A stretch of DNA of 64,000 bases from Streptomyces sp. RB17 (GCF_009604455.1 NZ_WEGL01000004.1:434001-498000), one strand, 5' to 3'. Positions 1 through 9,400 are shown, counted from the stretch's first letter. Notes: generated from the sequence alone by a model not told the origin. Made by a program: numbers and translations.

Positions 1-356
1 ACCGGCAGGCCGAAGGCGAGCGTCTTGCCCGAGCCGGTACGGCCCCGGCCCAGGACGTCCCGGCCGGCCAGCGTGTTCGGCAGCGTGGCCGCCTGGATCG
101 GGAAGGGCACGGTCACGCCCTCGGCGTCGAGGGCGGCCGACAGCCGTGCGGGCATGTCCAGTTCGGCGAACGTCTCGACCGCCGGCAGCGGCTCGGTGAG
201 GGTGACCGGCAGGGCGAATTCCTGTCGGCGCGGGGTGGGGCGTGCGCCCTGGCCACTCTTTCGGCCGGTGCCCGGGCGGGGACCCTGGCGGCCCGTCCCC
301 TGTGTACGGAAGCGGCTGCCGGACGTGGTGCCGGCGCGACGGGGGGTGCGGTTCAT
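1..356 (-). CDS. DEAD-box RNA helicase, N-terminal part (cut by window edge)
   Basis: ATP-dependent RNA helicase that unwinds RNA duplexes in the cytoplasm. About 118 residues are visible. A basic, Gly/Arg-rich N-terminal tail (residues 1-45) is followed by the Q-motif (FPIQ) and the Walker A motif I (GRGRTGSGKT) near residues 103-112. The ATG at 356 is preceded by a good ribosome binding site (AGGAAGG, about 361-368). The gene lies downstream of the cold-shock gene on the same strand, a pairing that fits cold adaptation. The rest of the helicase core lies outside the window, so the family is certain but the subtype is not. Confidence 0.93.
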   Translation of the reverse strand, partial: MNRTPRRAGTTSGSRFRTQGTGRQGPRPGTGRKSGQGARPTPRRQEFALPVTLTEPLPAVETFAELDMPARLSAALDAEGVTVPFPIQAATLPNTLAGRDVLGRGRTGSGKTLAFGLP

Positions 357-530
357 GGAAGAACCTTCCTCGATGCGGCGTATCGAGGAATTCCGTCCAG
401 CGGCGATGGCCGCACGAGGATTCGCAAGAATGAGCCGAAGAAAAAAGAAGAGCCGGGCTCGTGGCGCTGGAGCGGGGACGGCCGGCGGTCCGGAAAATCC
501 GGAAAACTGGAAAAACGGGAAAACCAATGA

Positions 531-565
531 GCTGGGGCCCGCACCCCAAGAGCGCGGGCCCCAGC
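531..565 (-). terminator. Rho-independent-type hairpin after the cold-shock gene
   Basis: A perfect 12-bp inverted repeat, GCTGGGGCCCGC (531-542) and GCGGGCCCCAGC (554-565), is separated by 11 nt. It sits 45 nt downstream of the cold-shock stop codon and should end that transcript before the helicase gene. No U-tract follows, which is usual in Streptomyces. Confidence 0.8.
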
Positions 566-609
566 CACATCATGCGCGAGCTACTGGCTCGCGACGGTTC
601 GCGTCAGCG

Positions 610-813
610 TCAGGCGGGAACGATGTTCTCGGCCTGCGGGCCCTTCTGGCCCTGCGTGACGTCGAAGGTCACCTTCTGGCCTTCCTGAAGCTCGCGGAAG
701 CCCTGGGTGGCGATGTTCGAGTAGTGGGCGAAGACGTCGGGGCCGCCACCCTCCTGCTCGATGAAGCCGAAGCCCTTTTCCGCGTTGAACCACTTCACGG
801 TGCCAGATGCCAT
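610..813 (-). CDS. Cold-shock protein, CspA family
   Basis: Small single-domain RNA/DNA-binding chaperone of 67 residues, the normal family length. It shows the RNP-1 motif (KGFGFI) and RNP-2-like motif (DVFAHYS) on a single OB fold. The ATG at 813 was chosen because MASGTVKWFN is the canonical N-terminus and GGGAGA lies just upstream. The open frame extends further 5', but that stretch (814-951) is low in coding character and is more likely the untranslated leader typical of cold-shock genes. Confidence 0.96.
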   Translation of the reverse strand: MASGTVKWFNAEKGFGFIEQEGGGPDVFAHYSNIATQGFRELQEGQKVTFDVTQGQKGPQAENIVPA

Positions 814-1044
814 ATTGAATCTCCCTCGGGGGGCAGTACCGGACTCCGCACCCTGCGGAGCCGAGTCGCCGCGATGATCACCCCTCCGGAAAGATCCGGA
901 AAGCTCTGCAAAGAAAAATTCTCTGGCAACCAAAACTGCAACTGGTATCACGCTAACACAGACCGGGTGGCGGCACCCATACGTTTTCCGGCGAGTCCGA
1001 ATAATTTTGGCGTCACCGCGGCCCGTAAGTCTGTACTGGCGGGA
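814..1044. promoter_or_regulatory. Upstream and leader region of the cold-shock gene
   Basis: This gap is more AT-rich than its surroundings, especially 900-960 and 1000-1015. It should hold the cold-shock promoter and 5' leader. I see no convincing -35/-10 pair and no open frame worth calling. Confidence 0.45.
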
Positions 1045-1392
1045 CTAGGTATCCGCTCCGCGCGCGTCCAGCTTCCGGCGCATGTCCCGGTTCGTGCGGA
1101 GGGCCGCGTCGAGCTGGTCCTCGAGAGAGACGATGCGGCACGCGGCCTCGACGGGAGTGCCCTGGTCCACCAGCTCACGGGCGCGGGCGGCGACGCGCAA
1201 CTGGCGGCGGGAGTACCGGCGATGGCCGCCGTCCGAACGCAAGGGCGTGATCAGCGCGGCCTCGCCGACGGCCCGGAGAAAGGCGGGGGTGGTGCCGAGA
1301 ACGTCCGCGGCCCGGCCCATGGTGTAGGCGGGGTAGTCGTCGTCGTCGAGGTTGCCGGCGACAGGGGCGACAGGGGCGTTCTCGGCGGGCAT
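1045..1392 (-). CDS. MerR-type helix-turn-helix regulator
   Basis: DNA-binding protein of 115 residues. The MerR helix-turn-helix spans roughly residues 21-75 (YTMGRAADVLG, then a GGHRRYS wing), followed by a short coiled segment (SLEDQLDAALRTNRDMRRKL) that probably dimerises it. It has no effector-binding domain, so it is a minimal MerR/BldC-like regulator. The ATG at 1392 has GAAGGTG just upstream. It sits upstream of the cold-shock gene, separated by a long gap. The frame of the next upstream gene overlaps its first ~140 nt. Confidence 0.88.
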   Translation of the reverse strand: MPAENAPVAPVAGNLDDDDYPAYTMGRAADVLGTTPAFLRAVGEAALITPLRSDGGHRRYSRRQLRVAARARELVDQGTPVEAACRIVSLEDQLDAALRTNRDMRRKLDARGADT

Positions 1393-1919
1393 AACACCTT
1401 CGTTTCGGGGCCGCGGCGGGGGAACCCAGGGCATGCGCGGCACCCGCGCTCCGAAGACCCAGCGCCATCTGCCTCGTACGACAACCCTAACTCCGCCAGG
1501 TGCGGAAAACTGGCCTCGCCGTGACGGATTTCCGCGTGCGGCCGCACCGGCCGCCGTACATCCCCTGCGGTGCTTCCTTCCCAGGCGTCCTGTGCGCTCG
1601 CGTGAGCGGGAAAGCGGTCGAGGAGGCCGGTGTGGCGGAAGACCAGGTCGGTCGTGTGGTTGTCGTAGACGATGCGTATCCAGCCGCCCCGGGCGCGGCA
1701 GTCGCTCCACGCCTCGCACAGCGGCGGCAGGATGCTGCAGTCGGTGAAGGTCACCTCGCTCAGATCCACGATGAGGAGGAGCCGTCCGGGCCGGGCCGCG
1801 CGCGCCACGGCCAGGGCGCGGACCAGTGGCGCCACGGTCTGCGCGTCCAGCTCGCCGCGTGCGCGGACGATGCGGCACTCCTCGAAGACCGAGGGCGTGC
1901 GAGGAGTCACGTGCCTCAT
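1251..1919 (-). CDS. STAS-domain protein (anti-sigma-factor-antagonist-like)
   Basis: The first ~105 residues form a STAS fold: an alternating strand/helix pattern with LLLIVDLSEVTFTDCS, the loop carrying the usual phosphorylatable position (here Cys-Ser after Asp). Such proteins relay stress or signalling states to sigma-factor regulators. The ATG at 1919 overlaps the previous stop (ATGA), so the two genes are translationally coupled. After residue ~120 the sequence becomes low-complexity (Thr/Pro runs) and overlaps the MerR gene, so the true C-terminus is doubtful. A lost stop codon or frameshift after the STAS core is possible. Confidence 0.7.
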   Translation of the reverse strand: MRHVTPRTPSVFEECRIVRARGELDAQTVAPLVRALAVARAARPGRLLLIVDLSEVTFTDCSILPPLCEAWSDCRARGGWIRIVYDNHTTDLVFRHTGLLDRFPAHASAQDAWEGSTAGDVRRPVRPHAEIRHGEASFPHLAELGLSYEADGAGSSERGCRACPGFPRRGPETKVLCPPRTPLSPLSPATSTTTTTPPTPWAGPRTFSAPPPPFSGPSARPR

Positions 1920-2428
1920 TGCGCCTCCTCTGTCGTGCCCTCCAGGCGTGCCGTGCCCTCCAGGCGTCCGGTTTCGGCGAGTGCCAGCATCCGTGCGGCG
2001 GTCAGCGGGTTCTCGGGGTCGGCGGCGGCGCTCAGCAGCCGGGCGGCTGTTCCGGCGGGCTCCGCGGGCGGTACGACCAGGAGGACCCAGCGTCCCACGG
2101 TGCCGCAGTCCAGGGTGATGACGTGTGCCTCGCTTCCGGGCCCGGCCGGCTCCACGGTGATCTCCCGGCCGGGCGCCATGACCGTGTGCGGCGCGTCGGG
2201 CCACTCGGCGGGATCCACCGTCACCCGTACCACCGTGTCCGAGTCCGGCTCCAACGAGCCGATGAGCGGGGGAAGTTCGATCTCCAGTGCGTCGCAGCGC
2301 GGCCACCAGGCCCCGTCCAGTGGGCCATGGCTGACCTCCGGAGTGAGGGTCAGGCGGGGCAGGGGCATACGGTACGTGTGGGCGTCGGACGGTGCCGGGC
2401 TGCCGGCCGGCGTACTGCTGGGTTCCAT
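1916..2428 (-). CDS. Conserved hypothetical protein, DUF5994-like
   Basis: A 170-residue soluble protein with the Streptomyces signature LPRLTLTP near the N-terminus and a GAWWPR motif, resembling the DUF5994 family. No catalytic function is known. It is coupled by ATGA to the STAS protein downstream, suggesting a shared signalling role. No signal peptide or membrane segment is seen. Confidence 0.75.
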   Translation of the reverse strand: MEPSSTPAGSPAPSDAHTYRMPLPRLTLTPEVSHGPLDGAWWPRCDALEIELPPLIGSLEPDSDTVVRVTVDPAEWPDAPHTVMAPGREITVEPAGPGSEAHVITLDCGTVGRWVLLVVPPAEPAGTAARLLSAAADPENPLTAARMLALAETGRLEGTARLEGTTEEAQ

Positions 2429-3404
2429 CGTGCGGTCCCGTCCCGGGGAGCCGTCGGACGACCGCCCGTTTCGTCACTCGCCGGGAACGGCACCGCCGGT
2501 CGCGCTGCGCGAAAGCTCTCGGTGCTCCCAGGCTATCCCTGATCCCTGAACAGCGAGCGGTTCGGCCGTCCGGACCTTTCCGCCGGCGGATACGGACGGA
2601 TGCCCGCGTCGGCCGGGAGTGCCGGGAGTGCCGGCAGTGCCGGGAGTACGGTGGACGGTATTGAGGGCACGCTGCGTACCGACCGTGCCCGGGTCAGGGT
2701 CCGCCCCTTGACCGCGCACCTGTTCCTCCCGACGGCCTCGGACATCCCCGCGCCCCGGCCCGTACCGGGCAGGCCACGCACGAGCGCGCCGGGTCGGTCG
2801 AAGGGGTGGAAGGAACTATCGCCCCCGGGAGCGTGAAGGTCGGTCTTCGTTCCCTGAGGCGTTGCCAGGTCGAGGACCGTGCGGCGGAGTTGGGGCGCCC
2901 AGTGCGCGGAGAGCTTCGGCGGCGACCTCTGGGCATGGAACCAGGTGCACACCTCCTTTCCGCGGCATCTCGGATGCGCCTACGGGTTCCCCGTCGTCGG
3001 CGCCGGTCCGACGCGGGAGCACTTCGACTGCCGTCCTCCGGCGACCCTGCTCCGCCGCACCGCTTCCGGCCGGTTCTTCGTCGTCGCCGGCATCGTCGTC
3101 CCGTCCCGTGTGCGCCGGGAGCACCGGGACCGTGCCTGAAACCTCGCCCGGCGCCTGCAGCGTCGACTGCTCGCCGACGACACCGTTCCGGTCTTGCCGC
3201 CCGGCATGTTCCGGGTTCTGGTGCCGGCTCCTGAGACAGTCCCTGACCGGCTTCGAGAAAACCGGGTCACTCAGAGGGCCGGACAACCGGGCACCGTGAT
3301 CGTCTCGATGTCGGTCATGGCGCCCACTCCCACACCCTCGTCCCGGCGGCTTGAGGGGCGCGGTACGTTCGACGCCCTGGCTCGCCCTCCGAGAGGACAC
3401 CACC
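2429..3404. other. Intergenic stretch without a supportable gene
   Basis: Open frames exist on both strands, but none has family-like sequence, a convincing start or consistent coding bias. A short plus-strand frame (2879-3139) contains protein-like pieces such as SFGGDLWAWNQVHTSFPRH, so a decayed gene is possible. Otherwise I see only the short repeat at 2612-2647. Confidence 0.5.
2612..2647. repeat. Four tandem 9-bp units (GCCGGGAGT)
   Basis: Units at 2612, 2621, 2630 (one mismatch, GCCGGCAGT) and 2639. Non-coding microsatellite-like repeat in the gap downstream of no gene and upstream of the DUF5994-like gene. Confidence 0.85.
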
Positions 3405-3914
3405 GTGACCGTCGAACGCATTGGCCCGCCCCTCTTCGGCACGGAGCGCGAAACGCTGCGGGCGTTCCTGGAGTTCCACCGGGCGACCCTGGCGATGAAG
3501 TGCGAGGGACTGACGGAGGAGCAGCTCAAGGAGCGGTCGAGTCCGCCGTCGAACCTCTCCCTGCTCGCCCTGGTCCGCCACATGGCCGAGGTCGAACGCG
3601 CCTGGTTCCGCCGGGTGTTCGACGACAACTCCGCCCCGATGGTCTGGTCGGAGAAGGAGTTCGACTTCCAGGCCGCCTACGACACCACGGGCGCGAGCGC
3701 CGAGGAGGCCTTCGCGGTGTGGGAGGCCGAGGTCGAGCACTCGCGCGGCATCGAGCGCGAGGCCGCGTCCCTGGACCTCGCCGGGCACCAGCCGCGCTGG
3801 GGCGAGGACGTGTCCCTGCGGATGGTGATGCTCCACATGATCCTGGAGTACGGCCGCCACAACGGCCACGCCGACTTCCTCCGCGAGGGCGTGGACGGCA
3901 CGGTCGGCGCCTGA
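3405..3914 (+). CDS. DinB/DUF664-family protein
   Basis: 169-residue four-helix-bundle protein of the DinB superfamily, which includes mycothiol-dependent enzymes. Visible hallmarks are LLALVRHMAEVERAWFRR (the first metal His in HMAEVE), VWSEKEFDF and a C-terminal MILEYGRHNGHADFLRE with the paired histidines expected to bind metal. The GTG at 3405 was preferred because GAGAGGA lies 9 nt upstream and the family begins MTVERIGPP. It stands alone on the plus strand. The substrate cannot be told from sequence. Confidence 0.88.
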   Translation: MTVERIGPPLFGTERETLRAFLEFHRATLAMKCEGLTEEQLKERSSPPSNLSLLALVRHMAEVERAWFRRVFDDNSAPMVWSEKEFDFQAAYDTTGASAEEAFAVWEAEVEHSRGIEREAASLDLAGHQPRWGEDVSLRMVMLHMILEYGRHNGHADFLREGVDGTVGA

Positions 3915-4298
3915 TCCGCCGCTCACCGTAGGCGACTTCGCGGGCACTGAGGGGGAGGGCGTGATCGGTACGGGCGACCGGCCCGCCCTCATGCCGGCCC
4001 CGGCCTGTGCGTCACCCAGCCCGTTGGGCCGCACCGTCTCGCTGGAGGGCATCAGGCAGACCTCCGGTGCGCCGAATCCCGGCCGTGCCTGACCACAGCC
4101 GGGACCAGCGCCCACTCAGGGTGCCGGTGCTGCCGGCAGTGCCGGCCTTGACCGTGGCGTAGGTGCTGGTGCCCGCCTTGCGGAACTGCGGCTTCACCGA
4201 CTGGCCGGCGCGGTATGCGTTGTCGTCCCAGTTGGGGGTATGTCGTCGAACGGACGATCGCCTGGCCGCACGGCTTCCGTCGCCTGCGGAACCTCTTA
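3915..4298. other. Stretch before the left att site; possible decayed gene
   Basis: The minus strand between about 4085 and 4250 encodes a protein-like piece (NWDDNAYRAGQSVKPQFRK) that runs into frames without a good start or end. It may be a remnant of an older insertion, because similarity to the right end of the island begins at the edge of this stretch (about 4296). Confidence 0.35.
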
Positions 4299-4316
4299 GG
4301 GCACGGCGAGGGCGCG
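4299..4316. repeat. Paired GGGCACG-type repeat outside the left att copy
   Basis: GGGCACG (4299-4305) and GGGCGCG (4310-4316) are spaced 11 bp apart. They lie about 60 bp from the tRNA-derived core, the same arrangement as the pair at 61385-61402. This pattern suits integrase arm-type sites, here in degenerate form and on the chromosomal side. Confidence 0.5.
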
Positions 4317-4343
4317 CCGCCCCCAAATTGGTCTGGGCAAAAA

Positions 4344-4422
4344 CAAACCCCAGGTCGCTGACCTGGGGTTTCTCTGTGGAGCGGGTGACGAGAATCGAAC
4401 TCGCGCTCTCAGCTTGGGAAGC
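4344..4422 (-). repeat. Left attachment-site repeat: truncated tRNA-Gly 3' end plus terminator (attL)
   Basis: These 79 bp match 61431-61509 with three mismatches. The part 4377-4422 is identical to 61464-61509 and equals the tRNA-Gly(CCC) 3' half, from the CCA end through the T-arm to the anticodon stem. Beyond 4422 the similarity stops, so this copy cannot fold into a tRNA. The terminator hairpin (AAACCCCAGG 4345-4354 with CCTGGGGTTT 4362-4371) is retained. This is the direct repeat expected after integration into a tRNA 3' end. Confidence 0.92.
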
Positions 4423-4530
4423 GACGGCGCTTCACAGGTCGCATGGTCGCTGACCTGCTCGAATGTGGATGTGGCGGCGTGAACGCGAGGGCCGGTCGCA
4501 CCGCTGTTGACCGTGGTTGCCCTGTCTTAC

Positions 4531-4548
4531 GGGCACGGATTGGGCACG
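4531..4548. repeat. Paired GGGCACG repeat inside the left end
   Basis: GGGCACG at 4531-4537 and 4542-4548, spaced 11 bp, about 109 bp inside the core. The same spacing occurs at 61385-61402. Likely integrase or excisionase arm-binding sites. Confidence 0.55.
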
Positions 4549-4659
4549 GGCTCGGCCTGCGCCGCTCGGTGGCGCCATCTTGCCGGTGGCGAGGTGCATC
4601 AGACCAGGTCCGATGAGGCGTATCCGGGGCGATGTTGCTCACGCAATCGGCCGACGTGG

Positions 4660-4960
4660 TTCCTGTCTGGCGCAAGTGGGCCCAGACGGAGTCGTTGCTG
4701 CCACAACGCAAGAAGCCTGGGCGGTCTCCGGCTTGGCCCCGGCGGCAACTTATAGACGGCATACGGCGGCGGACGCGGACGGGCGCCCCGTGGCGGGATG
4801 CGGCCTAACGGTACGGCCCGTGGGACCGGGTGTACGACTCGCTCCGGCGCTGGCAGTGGAATGGCACCTGGGCCCGCATCATCACCCAGCTCCAAGCGCA
4901 GGCCGACGCGAGGGGCCTGATCACCTGGGATGTGAACGTCGACTCCTGGCCTCCGGTGAC
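4660..4960 (+). pseudogene. IS5-family transposase remnant
   Basis: One frame reads QTESLLPQRKKPGR, RRQLIDGIRRRTRTGAPWRD, then an in-frame stop, then RYGPWDRVYDSLRRWQ and LITWDVNVDS. This is the N-terminal part of an IS5-type transposase, including the first catalytic Asp region (VNVDS). The internal stop and the abrupt change after NVDS show it is dead. It lies just inside the left end of the island. I cannot identify terminal inverted repeats. Confidence 0.75.
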
Positions 4961-5220
4961 CGCTCGCACGTGCGGTTCGAATTCCGGTGAGGGTGAGGAA
5001 GCGCAGGCGCGCGGCGCCGAGCATGGCGTGCTGGACACCGTCACGAGTGCGGGCGTACCAAGAGGGCTCGATCATGAGGCTGCTGAAGCAGGTGACAGAC
5101 ACGACTCCCGGACATCTCCACCGGCCTGCTTCCAGGGCATCGACGGGATCACCAACCGGGAAAGGCCTCCTCGCCGGCCTCGGCGTCACGCCGCGCGAGT
5201 GACGGTCGCCGCGCGCCGGG
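4961..5220. other. Gap between the IS remnant and the biosynthetic operon
   Basis: No supportable gene. The minus strand carries a protein-like fragment (SLMIEPSWYARTRDGVQHAM, about 5020-5090) that I cannot assign, probably another remnant. No strong terminator for the long operon ending at 5221 was recognised. Confidence 0.4.
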
Positions 5221-6351
5221 TCAGAGGTGGGGTGAGGCCGGGTCGCCGCCGAGCCGCAGGTCGCCGACCCCGTCGAGGATCTTCTCCGAGGACGCGACAT
5301 GGCGGCTCGCGGTGATGAGGTCGCGCAGGCACCGGTCGAGCGGGGTGCGCTCGGTGTAAACCGAGGCCGTCCCCACGGCGTCGTACAGCAGCTGAACCGC
5401 CTCCCGGCAGGCGCGGTGCGCGAATCGGCGAGCCAGTGCGGCCGTGCCGCGTTCGGGTGTCAGGCCCGCCGCCTGTGCGGCCCACGCCTTCTCCAGCGTG
5501 GAGTACACATAGGCGTCCGCCGCGCCGATCAGCGACTCGGCGTGCGCGAGGTCGGCCGGGACGCCCGGCCAGGGCAGCGCCGAACGCCGGGCGGCCAGGA
5601 TGTCACGCGCCGCCTTCAGCGCGGCCCTGCCGATGCCCAGCGGCACGCCCGCCATCTTGAGGGCGAGGTTGTCGGCGCGCAGATGGAGCGGCTCCTGCCG
5701 GGTACCGGGCGATACGAGACGGAAGGTGTGCCGTTCCGGGACGAACAGGTCGGCGACCTCGAAGTCGTGGGAGCCGGTGCCGCGCAGCCCGGTGGTGTGC
5801 CAGGTGTCGAGCACCCGGGCGTGCGCGGCGTCGAAGACGGCGATCGCCGGGGTGCCGTCCGGGGTCTGGAACCCGGCCATCACCCGGTCGGCGTGGGTGA
5901 TCCCGCTGGCGTGGGTCCAGCGGCCCGACAGGAGGTAGCCGCCGCCCTGCCGGACCGCCCGCCCCGTCGGCGGCAGCACCGTCGCGGTGATCAGGTCCGG
6001 CTCCGGGAACAGCTCGGTGAACACCTCAGTGGGCAGCGAGACCTGGGCCAGCGCGGCGTTCAGCGCGACAGCCGCGCACCAGGCGACCGAGGCGTCTCCC
6101 TCCGCCAGCAGATCGACCGCCCGCGTGAGCTCCGGCACGGTCATCTCGACACCGCCCAGGGCCGGCGGCAGGGCGGCACGCAGCAGCCCGGTGGCCTTCA
6201 GGCCGTCGAGGACGTCACCGGGGATCCGGCCCGTGCGCTCGATCTCCGGCGCGCTCGCCGGGAGGCCCGCGGCGTACGCCCGTACCCGGGCCATGACCGA
6301 TGCGGCGGTGAGGTCCGTCCCGGCCCGGGTCGGCAGTTCGATGGCGGTCAT
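5221..6351 (-). CDS. Acyl-CoA-dehydrogenase-fold flavoprotein (DszC/HsaA-like)
   Basis: 376-residue flavoenzyme with an all-helical N-terminal domain, a central beta domain (SGRWTHASGITHADRVMAGF) and a helical C-terminal domain. The sequence is closer to the flavin-dependent monooxygenase/oxidase branch of the superfamily than to mitochondrial-type dehydrogenases, and the usual catalytic Glu region is not obvious. It is the last gene of the operon, 76 nt after the hybrid synthetase. Because that synthetase lacks an oxidase domain, one idea is oxidation of the thiazoline product; N- or C-hydroxylation are equally open. The operon position is certain, the reaction is not. Confidence 0.82.
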   Translation of the reverse strand: MTAIELPTRAGTDLTAASVMARVRAYAAGLPASAPEIERTGRIPGDVLDGLKATGLLRAALPPALGGVEMTVPELTRAVDLLAEGDASVAWCAAVALNAALAQVSLPTEVFTELFPEPDLITATVLPPTGRAVRQGGGYLLSGRWTHASGITHADRVMAGFQTPDGTPAIAVFDAAHARVLDTWHTTGLRGTGSHDFEVADLFVPERHTFRLVSPGTRQEPLHLRADNLALKMAGVPLGIGRAALKAARDILAARRSALPWPGVPADLAHAESLIGAADAYVYSTLEKAWAAQAAGLTPERGTAALARRFAHRACREAVQLLYDAVGTASVYTERTPLDRCLRDLITASRHVASSEKILDGVGDLRLGGDPASPHL

Positions 6352-6427
6352 CCGGTCCTCCTGGTACGGCTGTTGCTCCCGGCCCGGCGGGTTCGGCGGG
6401 GCGGGCGGGTCGGGCGGCGGGTTCGGG

Positions 6428-9400
6428 TCACAGGTCCTCCAGGGCCTTGCCGAGTTCGGCTGCCAACGTCCGGAGGTTCGGGGGGCGCATGATGCTGTAG
6501 TGGTCGCCGGGCACGTCGATGCTCTCCGCCTGGTCGCCGAGGAGGTCCAGCCACTGCCGGGTGGTCGCGGCGGTGGCCCCGTCCATGGCCCGCAGCAGCC
6601 GGACCCGGCCTCGGTACGGGGTGGGCTCGTGGTCGGCCAGCGCGCGGCCGAGGCGCAGGAACCGGCTCGCGAGCCGTTCCAGGGTTGCGGCGTCGATCTC
6701 GGCCGGCAGGACGCCGGCCTGCCGGGCCCGCGTCAGCAGCTCCTCGACCGGGGACCGCTGGTGCGTGGGCTCGAACTCGGCCGGCCCGGGGTTCCAGTCG
6801 CTTCCCGCCAGTCCGGCCAGGTCGCGGGCGAACCGGGCCAGCAGCGCCGCGTCGGAGGCGGGTTCGGCGCGGCCGGGCGGTTCGAGCAGGTCCACCGCCG
6901 CGACCAGCTCGACGGTCCTGCCCCGCCCGGTGAGCAGGCGGGCGGTCTCCAGGGCGATCACGCCGCCCATGGACCAGCCGCCGAGCCGGTACGGGCCGTC
7001 CGGGAACCGTTCGGTGAGCGCGTCGGCGTAGTGCGCGGCCAGGCCGACCACGGTCAGCGGCGCCGGTTCGACGTCGGGGTACTGGAGGGCGTACAGCGGC
7101 TGGTCGTCGTCCAGGAGGGCGCCGAGCCCGGCGTAGCAGAGCACGTCGCCGCCGACCGGGTGGACCAGGACCAGGGGCGGTCGGGTCCCGGCGTCCCGGA
7201 GCGTGACCAGGGCCGGCCGGCCCTCGTCGCCGGACTGCTCGCGCAGCACCTCGGCGATCGAGGCGACGGTCGGCCGGGCGAGCAGCGTGGCCACCGGCAG
7301 GGACCGGCCGGTGGCCTGCCGGATGCGGGCCATCATCCGCACCGCGAGCATCGAGTCGCCGCCCAGGTCGAAGAAGTTCGCGGTAACGTCGACCGGTTCG
7401 CCGACGGGCCCGAAGAACTCGGCCCAGATCCCGGCCAGGAGCCGTTCGGCCGCGTCGCGCGGTGCGACCGCCGCACCGGAGCGCGGGGCCGTCTCCTCGG
7501 GCGACGGCAGCAGCCGGCGGTTCACCTTGCCGTTGCCGGTCAGCGGCAGCTCGTCCAAGAGGACGATGCGGGCGGGCACCATGTAGCCGGGCAGTTCCCG
7601 GCCGAGGGCCTCGCGCAGCTCCTCCTCCGAGGCGTCCGACACGGCGTACCCGACGAGCCGTCGGGGACCGCCCCGCTCGCCCTCGGCCACTGCGGCCGCC
7701 GCGCGGACGTCCGGCCGGCGCAGCAGCGCCGCCTCGACCTCGCCGAGCTCGATCCGATGCCCCTGGATCTTCACCTGGGAGTCGACGCGCCCCAGGAACT
7801 CGATGGTGCCGTCCGGCAGATACCGGCCGAGGTCACCGGTCCGGTAGAGCCGTTCGCCCGTCACCGGGTGGCGCAGGAACGCCGCGCGCGTCTTCGTCTC
7901 GTCGCCGAGGTAGCCGCGGGCCAGGCCGGCACCGGCGATGTACAGGTCGCCGGGGACCCAGCTCGGGCGCGGGCGCAACGCCCCGTCCAGCACATGGAAG
8001 CGCTGGTTCCGCAGCGGTGTGCCGTACGGAACGCTCGTCCGGTCCGGGTCCACATGGGTGATCGGGTACTGGATCGACCAGATGGACGCCTCGGTCGCGC
8101 CGCCCAGGCTGAACACCCGGGCGTCCGGCAGGAGCGAGGCGATGGCTCCGGGGAGGGTGACGGGGATCCAGTCGCCGCTCATCATCACCACGCGCAGCGA
8201 CGGCGGACCGCCGAGCGCCCGCACATGTGCGACAAACATGTCCATCAGCGCGGGGACGCTGTTCCAGATCGTCACGCGGTGTCGGTTCGCCAGTTCCAGC
8301 CAGGCGGCCGGTTCGCGCTGCGCCGACGCGTCCGGCAGGACCACGGCCCCGCCGGCCGCGAGCAGGCCGAACACGTCGTAGACCGAGAGGTCGAAGTGGA
8401 GCGCGGACAGGGCCAGGACGCGGTCGCGGGCGGTTACGCCGAACCGGTCGTTGATGTCCTGGATGGTGTTGACCGCGCCGGTGTGCTCGATCATCACGCC
8501 CTTGGGCACCCCGGTGGAGCCCGAGGTGAAGATGACGTACGCGAGGTCGTCGGGACGGGCCGGGGAAGGCGGCAGGGGGCCACTCGCCCCGGTGTCCTCC
8601 GGCTCGGTGTCGACGTGCAGCGAGCGGATGCCGTCGGGCAGGTCGAGCACGTCCGCGACCGCCGACCGGGTCAGCACCAGACCGATACCGGCGGTCTCCA
8701 TGATCACCCGGAGCCGGCGGTCGGGCGTGGCGGCGTCGACCGGCACGTAGGCGGCCCCGGCCTTGAGGATGCCCAGCGCCGCGACGACCTGCTCCCAGCT
8801 CTTGTCCATCACGATACCGACGAGCACGCCCGGGCCCGCGCCGCGGTCGATCAGCCACCGGGCGATCCGGTCGGAGCGGCGATCCACCTCGCCGTAGCTG
8901 AGGGTCCGGCCGGCGGTGATGACAGCGGGCGCGTCCGGCCGGCTCTCCGCCTGCCGCAGGAACCCGTCGTGCAGCAGCTCGGCGGGGACGGGGGCGTCCG
9001 TGGCGTTGACGGCCCTGCGCAGCTCCAGGTCGGCCACCGGCGCGAGCACGGACGGCGGACGGCGCCACGCCCCCTCGCCGCACAGGTCCCGCACCAGGTC
9101 CAGGTAGGCCTCCCACATCCCGTCGACGACGCCGTCGGGGAACATCTCCTCCACCACGTCCCAGTTGAGGACCAGTTCCCCGGCCTCCTCCAGGGCCTGG
9201 TGGTCGAGCCACACCTGCGGTGTCCGGACCGAGCTGGACGCCAGCCTGCCGGAGGTGCCCAGCGTGGTCAGTGCCGTGAGCGCGCCGCGCTCACCGTCAC
9301 CCTGCCCCGCGAAGCCGATCGTGCTGGTGAAGACCACGGGCATGCCGGCCAGGCCGGTCCCGCCCCGGGTGCGGTTGATCTGGCGCAGCACCTCGACGCC

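Noticed and set aside
2862..3299. Possible small plus-strand genes between the DUF5994-like and DinB genes
   Set aside because: Several overlapping frames compete, none with a ribosome binding site or consistent coding bias; at most a decayed remnant.
4377..4422. A second tRNA-Gly gene
   Set aside because: Only the 3' half is present; the 5' acceptor, D-arm and anticodon loop partner are replaced by unrelated sequence.
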